64,000 nucleotides of DNA from Schlesneria sp. (GTDB lineage Bacteria > Planctomycetota > Planctomycetia > Planctomycetales > Planctomycetaceae): NCBI GenBank assembly GCA_028291515.1, contig JAQGHU010000069.1, positions 62,001 through 126,000 on the forward strand, given 5' to 3'. Under the pieces are notes generated by a model, which did no database searches, was not told the origin of the DNA, and saw only the letters and a list, made by a program, of their open reading frames with translations. Numbering within the stretch: position 1 is the first letter of the stretch; every line of letters begins with the position of its first letter. Made by a program: the position numbers and the translations under genes. Positions 29,357 to 37,956 of this stretch are shown piece after piece.

Positions 29357-30823
29357 TCAGGCCAGCACTCGTTTCACAATCTCGCCGTGAATATCCGTCA
29401 GCCGGAAGTCGCGTCCTTGATAGCGGTACGTGAGCCGAGTGTGGTCGATACCGAGCAAGTGCAGAATTGTTGCGTTCAAGTCGTGGACGTGGACCGGATC
29501 ACTGACAATGTTGTAGCAGTAGTCGTCGGTTGCACCGAGCGTCGTGCCGGCTTTGATGCCGGCACCTGCCAGTAGCGTTGTGAAGCAGCGCGGGTGGTGG
29601 TCGCGGCCGTAATCGGTGGCGGTTAGCCCCCCTTGTGAATAGATCGTGCGACCGAATTCGCCGCCCCAGACGATCAGTGTGTCCTTTAGCAAGTCTCGCT
29701 GATTGAGGTCCTTGATCAGAGCGGCAGTCGGTTGGTCGGTGTCTTTGCACTGGCCGCGGATGGCATTCGGCAAGCCGCCGTGATGATCCCATCCCATGTG
29801 GAACAGTTGCACGAACCTGACCTCGCGTTCGGCCAGACGGCGGGCCAGCAGACAATTTGCAGCATAGCTACCGGGACGGCTGACATCAGGGCCATAAGAA
29901 TCGAGGATGTGCTGCGGCTCTTTGGAGGTATCGAGCAGATCAGGCACACTCGTCTGCATGCGAAACGCCATTTCGTACTGGGCAATTCGAGTCTGGATTT
30001 CAGGATCGCCGACTTGGTCAAAGTGTTGTTGATTCAATGCCGAGAGTCGGTCGAGCGTCCCGCGACGAGTTGCCTGGTCGACGCCGGGCGGGTTGGACAG
30101 GAACAGCACCGCATCGCCTTTATTGCGAAACTTCACTCCCTGATGCACGGATGGAAGAAAACCGGAACCCCACAAGCGATCGTAGAGCGGCTGATCATCC
30201 GGTCGACCGCTGCCAAATGAAGTGAGTACCACGTAGGCTGGCAGATCCTGGTTTTCGCTTCCCAAGCCGTAGCTCAGCCACGACCCGATGCTGGGGCGGC
30301 CTGCCAGTTGATGGCCGGTCTGGCAAAAGGTGATCGCCGGATCGTGATTGATCGCCTCGGTGTTCATCGAACGAATCATGCACAGGTCGTCGGCGATCTT
30401 GGACATGTGCGGCAGCAGTTCGCTCATCCACATGCCGCTCTGGCCGTGTTTGGCGAATCGGAAGATCGACGGGGCCACGGGAAACTTCGATTGTCCCGAA
30501 GTCATCGTTGTCAGCCGCTGACCCTGGCGAATGGATTGGGGCAGATCTTCGCCGTGGCGATCTTTCAAATCGGGCTTGGGATCAAACAGATCCATCTGCG
30601 AAGGGGCACCCGATTGAAACAGGTAAATGATCCGCTTGGCCTTCGGCGCGAAATTTGGAAAGCCAGCCAAAGCGAGATGCGCTTTCTGACTGTCGCCTGT
30701 AGCAGCCATGACCTGCTGTCCCAGCAGCGATCCCAGTGCCGCAGCACCGACACCGGTGCCGGTATGCCTCAAAAAAGCACGGCGATTCAGTGCGTCTTGA
30801 AACGCGAACGGTCGATTCATCAT
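29357..30823 (-). CDS. DUF1501 domain protein
   Basis: 488 residues. Tat-type leader NRRAFLRHTGTGVGAAALG at the N-terminus, so probably exported folded. The core matches the DUF1501 family, which has an alkaline-phosphatase-like fold: IIYLFQSGAPSQMDLFDPKP, HDPAITFCQTGHQLAGRPSI, ETGVxLxH-like LFHMGWDHHGG, and LIVWGGEFGRT...GRDHHPRCFTTLLAG. Function unknown; almost always paired with a DUF1549/DUF1553 protein in planctomycetes, as here with a 4-bp gap. Confidence 0.92.
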   Translation of the reverse strand: MMNRPFAFQDALNRRAFLRHTGTGVGAAALGSLLGQQVMAATGDSQKAHLALAGFPNFAPKAKRIIYLFQSGAPSQMDLFDPKPDLKDRHGEDLPQSIRQGQRLTTMTSGQSKFPVAPSIFRFAKHGQSGMWMSELLPHMSKIADDLCMIRSMNTEAINHDPAITFCQTGHQLAGRPSIGSWLSYGLGSENQDLPAYVVLTSFGSGRPDDQPLYDRLWGSGFLPSVHQGVKFRNKGDAVLFLSNPPGVDQATRRGTLDRLSALNQQHFDQVGDPEIQTRIAQYEMAFRMQTSVPDLLDTSKEPQHILDSYGPDVSRPGSYAANCLLARRLAEREVRFVQLFHMGWDHHGGLPNAIRGQCKDTDQPTAALIKDLNQRDLLKDTLIVWGGEFGRTIYSQGGLTATDYGRDHHPRCFTTLLAGAGIKAGTTLGATDDYCYNIVSDPVHVHDLNATILHLLGIDHTRLTYRYQGRDFRLTDIHGEIVKRVLA

Positions 30824-30827
30824 GGCA

Positions 30828-33800
30828 TTATTCTCGCGTAATCACTTCATCGAGGTTCAGCAAGACATTCGCAGTCAGGGTGTAAGCAGCTAAGTCGACA
30901 GCATCTAGAGTTGCTGCCGACTTTGCATCGCCAAATTTCAAGAGCTTCTGTGTCGCCTCGGGTTCTTGTTTCAGTCGCGCCAAATCCGCCGTCAGGCCTT
31001 CGTTCAGGACTTTCAATTCGTTGGCTGTCGGCTGTCGCGATGTCGTGAGTTGGAAACCATACGCCAGCCGATCGGCGGTGGTGGTGCCCCCTTCAGTCAG
31101 CATTCGTTCGGCGAGCTTGCGTGCGGCCTCGACGTAGGTGATCTCGTTGAGCAACGACAACGCTTGCAGCGGTGTGTTGGTGCGCGATCGTTTGACCGTG
31201 CAGACTTCGCGATTCGGCGCGTCGAACAGCAGCATCGTGGGTGGAGCGGCGGTCCGCTTCCAGATCGTGTACATCGTGCGACGATACAGTCCTTCGCCTG
31301 CATCATGCTTGTAACCACGCAGATCGCCGTACCGGCTGGTTTCGTCCCAGACCCCTTCGGGCATATACGGCCGAACGCTCGGCCCGCCAATCTTGTCGAC
31401 CAACAGGCCGCTGGCTGCCAGGGCCTGGTCGCGTAGTGTCTCGCCAGATAATCTGAATCGCGGGCCTCGTGCCAATAGCCGGTTTTCGACATCACGCTCG
31501 ATGAGTTCTTTCGTGACATGCGACGATTGACGATACGTGGCACTCATGACCATCAGTTTCTGGATCGCCTTCATATCCCAGGGTTTCGCCAATTGGTTTG
31601 CCGTCGCTGGATCGACTGATGTGGCCACTGTCGGCTGCATGAATTCAGCGGCCAGCCAATCGAGCAACTCGGGATGCGAGGGGAAGTCGGCCTGGGAGCC
31701 AAAGTTCTCGGATGTTTTCACCAAGCCTGTTCCGAAGAACCGTTCCCAGGCTCGATTCACCCACACGCGCGACGTGAGCGGGTGCGATGGATCGACGAGC
31801 CATTGAGCTAAGCCGAGGCGATTTGGTACTGCTCCGGCGGGAAGCGGCGGAAACGCCTTGGGAAGCCCCGCTGTGACTTTGTCGCCAGGCTTATCGTATT
31901 CACCTCGAATGAGAATGAAGGCATCGCGGGGATTTGGGAGTTCGCGCATGACCATCACGTTCGGGGCGGCTGCGGCGAGCTTGTTCTTCTGTTCTTTGAG
32001 TCCCGCAACGACTGCTTCGGCCTGCTTCCAGGGGCTGTCGATATTCGCTTTGAAGAACTTTTCCAGTTCTGCCTTCTGATCGGGCGATCGTTTGTCGGCA
32101 TTGATGGCCAGGATCTGCTTGAGAGATTCCGGAAACTTGGCACCGTCAAGTTTCACCGTGCTTGGCGGCAGGGATGTCATCGACAGGCGGAACCGACCGA
32201 TGTTGTGTTGATTCAACGCGGCGTGCTTCAGGCGAATAGTCAGAGTGGAGTTTGCTGGAATGGTCACCGGTGATTCGGCGAGGAACATGGCATTGGTCTG
32301 ATCGCGTCGAGTCGGTCCGTCGACAGCCCAGCCATTGTTTGGATTGCCATCGAGAATCAAACCGATTTCCCAGCCACGCTGTGAGTAAGTGGCTTCCGCA
32401 CGGTTGAATTTGAGTTGCAGCGCGGCAGGCAATTCTGGTGAAGAAATCTCGGCCTCGATCGCCGACAGCACAAAGTTGCCGTTCGAGTAACGACCCAGAC
32501 TTTGCATCGGCAGGCTTGGGTCGGGCAGGCATTCCAGCAGCAGTCCACTCAATTGACCGGGCGAGACCTCGCTTGTCAGGGTGTAAACATCGTTCTGCGG
32601 GTTCTTGCCGCCAGCGAGGTAAGAGCCGTCGTCCTGTCTGGTGAGCGTGGCACCTCCGTCGGACGCGACTTGTTTCGGATGCAGGATCTGCCAAACAGTC
32701 CCATTCCCGGCAGACAGTTTGGCTTTGAAGTCGGGTTCCCAAGCCGCGATGAGCGCCGGGATTTGTTTCGCGATCTCTAAGGCCTGCTTCTCGCTTTGGT
32801 CGATTTCACCATCTAGCCGCTTCAGTTCAGTAAGTTGTTCTTCTGTCGGAACAGTGATCAGAGGATCGGTGTTCTTCGAGTCTCCTTGCAACGTTCCACT
32901 CTCGGCCACGTTGTTGAAGAACGAGAAGAACTGATAGAACTCGCGCTGCGCGATCGGATCGTATTTGTGATCGTGGCAGCGACAGCAATTCAGTGTCAGT
33001 GCCATCCAGGTCATCCCGGTCGTTTCCACGCGATCGATGACGGTTTCGACTCGCCATTCTTCGGCGATGATCCCCCCTTCTCCGTTCAACCGGTGATTGC
33101 GGTTGAATCCCGTCGCGACAATTTGTGCTTCGGTGGGGTTGGGCAGCAGGTCGCCCGCCAGTTGCTCGATGGTGAACTGATCGAACGGCTGGTTCTGATT
33201 GAACGCTTTGATGACCCAGTCTCGCCAGGGCCATTGATAGCGACTGCCATCAGTCTGATAGCCATTGCTGTCCGCATAGCGCGCGAAATCGAGCCATTGC
33301 AGTGCCATCCGTTCGCCGTAGCGCGGCGACAACAGCAGTCGATCGACGACTTTTTCATAGGCGTCTGGCGATTTGTCGGCGAGGAATGCAGCCACCTCTG
33401 CCGGGGTGGGCGGCAAGCCGATCAGGTCGAGTGACACACGTCGGATCAGTGTTTCGCGGCTGGCTTCCGGCGATGGCTTCAGACTCTCGTGCTCCAACTT
33501 GGCCAGCACAAACCGATCGATGGGGTTCCGGACCCAGGCGTCATTCTTCGTTGCGGGTGGGGCCGGACGGTCGACGGCGAGAAATGCCCAGTGTCCCTGA
33601 TACTCCGCACCTTGATCGATCCAGCGTTTCAAAAGATCGATCTGGGCTGCCGTCAGTTTTTTGTTGGCACCGGCCGGAGGCATCTGCAGATCTGGATCAG
33701 CGGTGAGGGTCCGCTTGACCAGTTCGCTGGCGTCTGATTTTCCCGGCACGATCGCGATCTGGCCGGATTCCGCGGTCTTTGTCGCGGGCTCTTTCAAATC

Positions 33801-33986
33801 CAGTCGCAACCCCGCCTGCCGCTTGTGTTCATCGGGGCCGTGACATTGAAAGCAGTAGTCCGACAGGATCGGCCGGATGTCGCGATTAAATGAAATCTTG
33901 CCGTCATCAGCGAAGCTCTGGCTGACTGGTATCAGGACCAGGCCAAAACTGAGGATCATGCAACAGCGAGTAATGCGAAAAGTCAT
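30828..33986 (-). CDS. PSD1 and planctomycete cytochrome C domain protein (DUF1549/DUF1553)
   Basis: 1052 residues from ATG 33986; the frame also opens with TTG five codons earlier. Signal peptide, then a cytochrome-C-like motif CFQCHGPDEHKRQAGLRLD, DUF1549 (IDRFVLAKLEHE...LIRRVSLDLIGLPPT), the conserved CCRCHDHKYDPI, a central lectin-like beta region, and DUF1553 (LAQWLVDPSHPLTSRVWVNR...SHPELLDWLA...LMVMSATYRQSS...RYRL-type repeats). Exported, potential heme or metal binding. Function unknown; genomic pairing with DUF1501 and sulfatases suggests a role in polysaccharide breakdown or surface electron transfer (inference). Confidence 0.92.
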   Translation of the reverse strand: MTFRITRCCMILSFGLVLIPVSQSFADDGKISFNRDIRPILSDYCFQCHGPDEHKRQAGLRLDLKEPATKTAESGQIAIVPGKSDASELVKRTLTADPDLQMPPAGANKKLTAAQIDLLKRWIDQGAEYQGHWAFLAVDRPAPPATKNDAWVRNPIDRFVLAKLEHESLKPSPEASRETLIRRVSLDLIGLPPTPAEVAAFLADKSPDAYEKVVDRLLLSPRYGERMALQWLDFARYADSNGYQTDGSRYQWPWRDWVIKAFNQNQPFDQFTIEQLAGDLLPNPTEAQIVATGFNRNHRLNGEGGIIAEEWRVETVIDRVETTGMTWMALTLNCCRCHDHKYDPIAQREFYQFFSFFNNVAESGTLQGDSKNTDPLITVPTEEQLTELKRLDGEIDQSEKQALEIAKQIPALIAAWEPDFKAKLSAGNGTVWQILHPKQVASDGGATLTRQDDGSYLAGGKNPQNDVYTLTSEVSPGQLSGLLLECLPDPSLPMQSLGRYSNGNFVLSAIEAEISSPELPAALQLKFNRAEATYSQRGWEIGLILDGNPNNGWAVDGPTRRDQTNAMFLAESPVTIPANSTLTIRLKHAALNQHNIGRFRLSMTSLPPSTVKLDGAKFPESLKQILAINADKRSPDQKAELEKFFKANIDSPWKQAEAVVAGLKEQKNKLAAAAPNVMVMRELPNPRDAFILIRGEYDKPGDKVTAGLPKAFPPLPAGAVPNRLGLAQWLVDPSHPLTSRVWVNRAWERFFGTGLVKTSENFGSQADFPSHPELLDWLAAEFMQPTVATSVDPATANQLAKPWDMKAIQKLMVMSATYRQSSHVTKELIERDVENRLLARGPRFRLSGETLRDQALAASGLLVDKIGGPSVRPYMPEGVWDETSRYGDLRGYKHDAGEGLYRRTMYTIWKRTAAPPTMLLFDAPNREVCTVKRSRTNTPLQALSLLNEITYVEAARKLAERMLTEGGTTTADRLAYGFQLTTSRQPTANELKVLNEGLTADLARLKQEPEATQKLLKFGDAKSAATLDAVDLAAYTLTANVLLNLDEVITRE

Positions 33987-34136
33987 ACGAGCGATTTCCA
34001 AAGTCTCAAGCAGCAGTTGGCTTGATCATGACAACAGCGTCGCAACCAGGATGCCTAGGATACTCGGGCAATACCAAATGAGATACCACAGCACGACGTC
34101 TCTCGTTCGCAGGCTTCTCAAGGCGAGACCGGGTCC

Positions 34137-34508
34137 GCATGACACAACCTTGTTTTTGTAGCCATGGTCGCCAAGACCTTTGGGTGTTGTCCGTTTGGAT
34201 TTGTTGGCACATGGACTTCGCCCAATCTCTTGGCGAGATTGGCTACGTTGAGCGAGACGATACAACCGACGGAATGAAAAGACTGAGGGCTAAGGGCTGA
34301 GAGCCAAGGGACAGACAGCGCATGACACAACCTTGTCTGATGTTCGTCATTCCCGCGAAGGCGGGAATCCAGCGATCTGTCACAACGCAATTCCCTGCTC
34401 TGTCGTCCGATGGTATGTACGGGGATTGAATAGGGAAGTCCAATGTCCATCTTCTGGATTCCCGCCTGCGCGGGAATGACGACAGAGTGGTCGCGCATGA
34501 CACAACCT
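34137..34508. repeat. Three direct repeats of GCATGACACAACCT
   Basis: Copies at 34137-34152 and 34320-34335 share GCATGACACAACCTTG; the third at 34495-34508 matches 14 bases. Spacing is 183 and 175 bp. The palindromic element lies between copies two and three. Confidence 0.8.
34346..34480. repeat. Palindromic intergenic repeat, copy 2
   Basis: Left arm 34346-34372 (GTCATTCCCGCGAAGGCGGG...) and right arm 34454-34480 are inverted, matching at 26 of 27 positions by eye. The same arm sequence occurs at 5570-5664. Confidence 0.8.
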
Positions 34509-34673
34509 CCTTGACAGTCCGATTTCGGCAGTGGGTTGGGCTCGAACCTTACGAAATGGCAGAATTTGTCAGTCCATGGCAGGTTTTTGGGGGGGTGGTC
34601 GATTTTGGCAGCGGGATGTATAGGCAAAATCTGAGTATTGCGGTGTTGAAACTGACACATCGATCTGCCTCCC

Positions 34674-34726
34674 AAAAAAAACGGCCACACGTGTTGACGC
34701 TTATTGGCCGTCAACAGGTGTGGCCG
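34674..34726 (-). terminator. Rho-independent terminator, minus strand, without an obvious gene
   Basis: Stem 34682-34699 with 34709-34726, 17 of 18 paired (CGGCCACACGTGTTGACG), 9-base loop, and eight A at 34674-34681, which is a U8 tail for a minus-strand transcript. One of the best terminator structures in the window, but no protein gene on the minus strand feeds into it. Confidence 0.8.
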
Positions 34727-34998
34727 TTGGCTACGGTCCACGGGAATCGGGGTTCTTTGCACTGATGCGTTATGCCATTCCCTGGTGCGCGAAGCTAGAT
34801 GGCATTTCGGAGATTTTGTCTCTTTGTGGAGGAAATCCTGTTTGATCGACTGACAGATTTTGACACCCACGGACAGTTTTTGACATTGGGGGACAAAACG
34901 GCCCTGTTTTTGGCGGTTTTCCTCAAAAAAGTGGATGTTTTGTGACAGATCGCGATCTTGAGTCACGCAGTCGCTGAATGCACGCCGTGACCCACGAC

Positions 34999-35103
34999 GG
35001 GTGGCCGGTGCCGGAGCGTTTCGCGAAGCCCCGGTTTGTTCACGCGGCACCTGCTATCAAAGTCGATCGACCATCGACCGGGGCTTCCCGTTGGTCCAGC
35101 CTG
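34999..35103 (-). repeat. Inverted flanking repeat, left copy
   Basis: About 105 bp. Its reverse complement matches 40524-40627 with roughly 10 mismatches over 104 bases, counted by eye. Lies just outside the cassette array. Contains the GCTTCGCGAAGC-type core that recurs around 39520-40140. Confidence 0.8.
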
Positions 35104-35239
35104 CCGCGCAATTCTCAGATGGAGAATGCAGATTCTGTATTGAAGCCAGACTTCTGGCGGTTTAGCCTAGCGACGATGTCGCGCGGCTAAGCACTGCGCA
35201 GAAAGTCCATTTATACAGAAACAATTCTGTCTAATTACA

Positions 35240-35246
35240 GTTCGGC
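35240..35246 (+). other. Left-end GTTCGGC core site of the cassette array
   Basis: Exact copy of the 3' terminal heptamer of the 108-bp repeats, 12 bp before the first cassette ORF start. No full attC is visible upstream, so it could be an attI-type site or the remnant of a lost repeat. Confidence 0.5.
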
Positions 35247-35257
35247 GGACATAGATT

Positions 35258-35629
35258 ATGGCTAACTTTAGAGCAGAACGCCTCTTCATCCGTATCGCTG
35301 GCGAGTTAGACTTCGATCCCAACGAAGGGATCAACGCGGAAGAGTTTGCTTTCGCGATGGTTTGTGATGGCGGTGCTTACGATCGCCCCTCTTTGCAAGA
35401 CTACACGTTCGCGCCTTATGACTCTCCGCGGTGGTTTCGAGCATCGAAAGGACTGGCCACAATTCGAGCGGTGATCGCCGAAGAAGAGGCCAAGCTCACG
35501 TCTGCCACTCCAGAACAGAGAACTCACATTGAAAACAAGATTGAGGTCCTCCGAGTGGTTGAGGACAAGCTCGATTCCATAGATCTCAAAGATTACAAGT
35601 TCCATTTTCTGGCTCGCGACCTCGGATAG
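35258..35629 (+). CDS. Cassette ORF 0, hypothetical
   Basis: 123 residues, acidic, soluble, no signal peptide (start MANFRAERLFIRIAGELDF). A long helix with EEEAKLTSATPEQRTHIENK is likely. No family recognised. Starts 11 bp after GTTCGGC, ends 29 bp before the interrupted repeat whose left part begins at 35659, which is the layout of an integron cassette. Confidence 0.7.
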   Translation: MANFRAERLFIRIAGELDFDPNEGINAEEFAFAMVCDGGAYDRPSLQDYTFAPYDSPRWFRASKGLATIRAVIAEEEAKLTSATPEQRTHIENKIEVLRVVEDKLDSIDLKDYKFHFLARDLG

Positions 35630-35683
35630 GGGATGTCACGGTCCAGAAGGTCAACAAGGCCGAACGAGACGGTCAACTTGACC

Positions 35684-36369
35684 TGAACTGCCCACCAAAC
35701 AAGGATGATTCTGTAACGAAACTAGGACAAAATCAGTAGCGAAAAGCTCGTTTTGTCCTAGTTGTTTGTCCTATTCCGTATGAAAAATACTTCTTGGATT
35801 CACTTCCAATGGGCTTTTACTACCGCCCATCTTTCTGTGTTCGTGCACCCGTGACGAGGCTGGCTCAAAGCTCACGCTCGATTTGTTGAACGGCTGCAAT
35901 CCATTCTGGACGACTGATCTGCAGGCGGGCTTGCTTCTCCCATTTTGCGGGGCTACGACGGCACCATTTATATCCGCCTGCATCAGTCATCCAGAGATAT
36001 TCGTGCCATTTGAGTGCGTCAAATCCGAAGTCCTGCTTAGTAATATCAACAAGAAACGCTCTGCCGGAACGGATGCGGTCAATAAGCCCCTGTTCTGGCA
36101 AAACAGGAACCCATCCGCCGAGCAATTGATGCATGCCGAGTTGTGCTGGGGTCATCCTCATTTTCCGCTCCGTAAACGAACAAACCCCAGCTTCTCGCTG
36201 ATCGCCCCGAGTCATTTCGTCGCCAATTGCCATCCTTCCATGTTGCTGAATCAAGATTGTCCTAGTGCAATTGTCTTTCGTCAATTGTCCTAGCCAAGCC
36301 TTGACGTAAATGTTGAAATGATAGGCAATTGTGTCCGCCGAAGTCGTCTTGGGTGGAATGGCGGGATGA
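35684..36369. mobile_element. 686-bp insertion within an attC-like site
   Basis: Flanked by the 10-bp duplication CAACTTGACC (35674-35683 and 36370-36379). Carries one reversed ORF (35865-36161), a 13-bp perfect inverted repeat AACTAGGACAAAA / TTTTGTCCTAGTT (35720-35732 and 35751-35763) and two direct ATTGTCCTAG copies (36256, 36284). Terminal inverted repeats are not convincing and no transposase is encoded, so it would be a non-autonomous element or a rearranged cassette. Confidence 0.6.
35865..36161 (-). CDS. Hypothetical protein inside the insertion
   Basis: 98 residues from ATG 36161, chosen because GGAG lies 6 nt upstream; the frame is open to 36284. Start MRMTPAQLGMHQLLGGW; end WIAAVQQIEREL. 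Soluble, Trp-rich (WHEYLWMTDAGGYKWCRR). No family recognised. It is the only gene in the array region on the minus strand, and its 3' side faces the AACTAGGACAAAA hairpin, which could terminate it. Confidence 0.6.
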   Translation of the reverse strand: MRMTPAQLGMHQLLGGWVPVLPEQGLIDRIRSGRAFLVDITKQDFGFDALKWHEYLWMTDAGGYKWCRRSPAKWEKQARLQISRPEWIAAVQQIEREL

Positions 36370-36466
36370 CAACTTGACCCGCAGTCGCTGGCGGCTCAAA
36401 GTATTGGCGTGTTGATCGGAAGCCCGTCGTTTATCGCGGGCAAGTTACCTTTGACGTTCGGCGGCA

Positions 36467-36847
36467 ATGTTACAAGTAATTCTGAACGTGCCGCAGTTAT
36501 CACAGATGCAGTTGGCATCGCGTGCCATCGCCCTGATTTCAGTACCGTGGTCACCGTGGCCACAGAAGTCGCGAGAGGTGTTGGTTTCGTTAGAGACCTC
36601 GCAAGAACAATGGTCTCCTCAATGTCCCGTGGAATTCTTCGATGTTTGGCCGGAACGTGACGCGGAACTGAACCGTTGGTATGAGATGCAATGTGTCGAT
36701 GCGGAGCCAAAGTTCGAGTTGCATGGTCACGGTTATGGCCCGCTGTGGTGGCTGGCGAATGGCAAGGTTCTGGAATGCCTTGCCAAGCCGTATGATCTTC
36801 CGCTGAAGGAAATTCAGCGGCGTTCGGCAGCGATCTTCCAACGGTGA
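36467..36847 (+). CDS. Cassette ORF 1, hypothetical
   Basis: 126 residues from ATG 36467, four bases after the preceding GTTCGGC; an in-frame GTG at 36488 is an alternative. The first half is low in features; the second half (FFDVWPERDAELNRWYEMQC, then GYGPLWWLANGKVLECL) looks globular. No family recognised. Ends 36 bp before the next attC-like site. Confidence 0.6.
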   Translation: MLQVILNVPQLSQMQLASRAIALISVPWSPWPQKSREVLVSLETSQEQWSPQCPVEFFDVWPERDAELNRWYEMQCVDAEPKFELHGHGYGPLWWLANGKVLECLAKPYDLPLKEIQRRSAAIFQR

Positions 36848-36883
36848 TTGCAGCCAAACCGTAGAGACCGCGTTAGCATTATG

Positions 36884-36991
36884 GCCGAACGAGGCGGTCA
36901 ACTTGACCCGCAGTCGTTGGCGGTTCAAAGTATTGGCGCGCTGATTGGAAGCCCGTCTTCAATCGCGGGCAAGTTACCTTGAACGTTCGGC
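36884..36991 (+). repeat. attC-like site 2, 108 bp
   Basis: Begins GCCGAAC (R''-like), ends GTTCGGC (R'-like), perfectly complementary. Inside, GGTCAACTTGACCCGC pairs with GCGGGCAAGTTACC, leaving one C and one A unpaired on the same arm, the bulge pattern of attC L''/L' boxes (G and T on the bottom strand). Confidence 0.8.
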
Positions 36992-37009
36992 AGGAAAGAA
37001 AACAGCGAC

Positions 37010-37348
37010 ATGACCGCTGCTGACCTTCATCGTTGGATTGAGTCGTACAACTGGGACGACGGTTTGGCTCCGATGTGGCCCATCGTCGACAGCCCACAGA
37101 CTGAGTACGCTACAGCACTGTTGATCTATTGGCGACTTGACGGCCCATGGTTGACGTCAGAACCTGGGGACGTGAATAGCGAGGCGAAGACACTTCAAGA
37201 CCGACTTCGAAGTCGGCTATTGAGTGGCCAGTACACCGTCGGTTCATGCCATTTCGACCCAACGGAGGAATTATCACAAGTCCAGATAATCAAACTGCGC
37301 AAGGCAGGATTGCCCGAGGTCTTGTTGGGATCGGTTAGTCACCGTTAA
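37010..37348 (+). CDS. Cassette ORF 2, DUF4274-like hypothetical
   Basis: 112 residues; AGGAAAG precedes the ATG. The N-terminal part (LHRWIESYNWDDGLAPMWPI, then TALLIYWRLDGPW) resembles DUF4274, a small domain of unknown function seen in many bacteria; this is recognition by eye. Soluble, no signal. Starts 18 bp after the previous site and ends 35 bp before the next. Confidence 0.65.
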   Translation: MTAADLHRWIESYNWDDGLAPMWPIVDSPQTEYATALLIYWRLDGPWLTSEPGDVNSEAKTLQDRLRSRLLSGQYTVGSCHFDPTEELSQVQIIKLRKAGLPEVLLGSVSHR

Positions 37349-37383
37349 TGTCGCTATTTCAGTGGCGCTCCAGTTAAAACAGA

Positions 37384-37491
37384 GCCGAACCATTCGGTCA
37401 ACTTGACCCGCAGTCGCTGGCGGTTCAAAGTGTTGGCGTGTTGATTGGAAGCCCGTTATTGATCGCGGGCAAGTTACCTTTGGCGTTCGGC
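37384..37491 (+). repeat. attC-like site 3, 108 bp
   Basis: GCCGAACCATTCGGT start, CTTTGGCGTTCGGC end. Internal boxes as in site 2; differs at several positions in the outer spacer, which is expected of independently acquired cassettes. Confidence 0.8.
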
Positions 37492-37507
37492 TGCGGAAGG
37501 TTATTTG

Positions 37508-37759
37508 ATGTCGGATCGCCGAATCATCAACCGGAACTATACTTGCCGATTCTGCGGCACAATCCGACGTGCTCCCGCTGATTACGTGCCGGGTGCGCCG
37601 CCGACACCGAGGTGCTGCGGGCAGCCTATGCAGTTACTATCGTACGAACAGACGGTCGCGGCTACGCAACTCTCGGAAGTCGCTAGGAAGGCTTGGCTTG
37701 ACGCTGGCGGCGATGTCGCGAAACGTGGTGGGAAACACCATTGGAAAGCTGTTTGGTAA
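37508..37759 (+). CDS. Cassette ORF 3, small zinc-ribbon-like protein
   Basis: 83 residues from ATG 37508 (GGAAGG upstream). CRFCGTIRRAP followed about 20 residues later by CCGQPM gives a CxxC...CC arrangement like a rubredoxin/zinc ribbon, then a basic helix-rich C-terminus (GGDVAKRGGKHHWKAVW). Metal binding is inference. No wider family recognised. Confidence 0.65.
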   Translation: MSDRRIINRNYTCRFCGTIRRAPADYVPGAPPTPRCCGQPMQLLSYEQTVAATQLSEVARKAWLDAGGDVAKRGGKHHWKAVW

Positions 37760-37824
37760 TCTCGCCAAGATTTCTATTGAATTAAAAGATCAGCTTGGTG
37801 ACTGGAGTCGGATAGTGAGCAATC

Positions 37825-37932
37825 GCCGAACGAGTCGGTCAACTTGACCCGCAGTCGCTGGTGGTTCACAGTGTTGGCTTGTTGATTGGAAGCTCGTCGT
37901 CAATCGCGGGCAAGATACCTTGGTCGTTCGGC
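37825..37932 (+). repeat. attC-like site 4, 108 bp
   Basis: Same ends and length. It differs from the others in the inner region (GGTTCACAGTGTTGGCTTG, AAGATACC instead of AAGTTACC), so the L'' pairing loses one base pair. Confidence 0.8.
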
Positions 37933-37956
37933 AGAGTTCGCAGTCGTAAGGAAAGC

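Larger units (their letters stand above)
33987..35239. other. 1.25-kb repeat-rich intergenic region
   Basis: No real gene recognised. A minus-strand open frame at 34118-35050 is long only because repeats happen to be open; it has no family-like stretch. It holds three copies of GCATGACACAACCT (34137, 34320, 34495), a palindromic element at 34346-34480, a strong minus-strand terminator at 34674-34726, and an inverted copy of a repeat found again at 40524. Confidence 0.6.
35659..36462 (+). repeat. attC-like site 1, interrupted by an insertion
   Basis: Left part 35659-35683 (GCCGAACGAGACGGT + CAACTTGACC) and right part 36370-36462 (CAACTTGACC... ending GTTCGGC). The 10-bp CAACTTGACC is present at both junctions. 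Removing 35684-36379 leaves exactly 108 bp, the length of the five intact sites. Confidence 0.8.

Noticed and set aside
34118-35050. 310-codon minus-strand open frame
   Set aside because: It runs through palindromic repeats and a strong terminator, has no signal peptide or family-like segment and is interrupted in composition; treated as chance.
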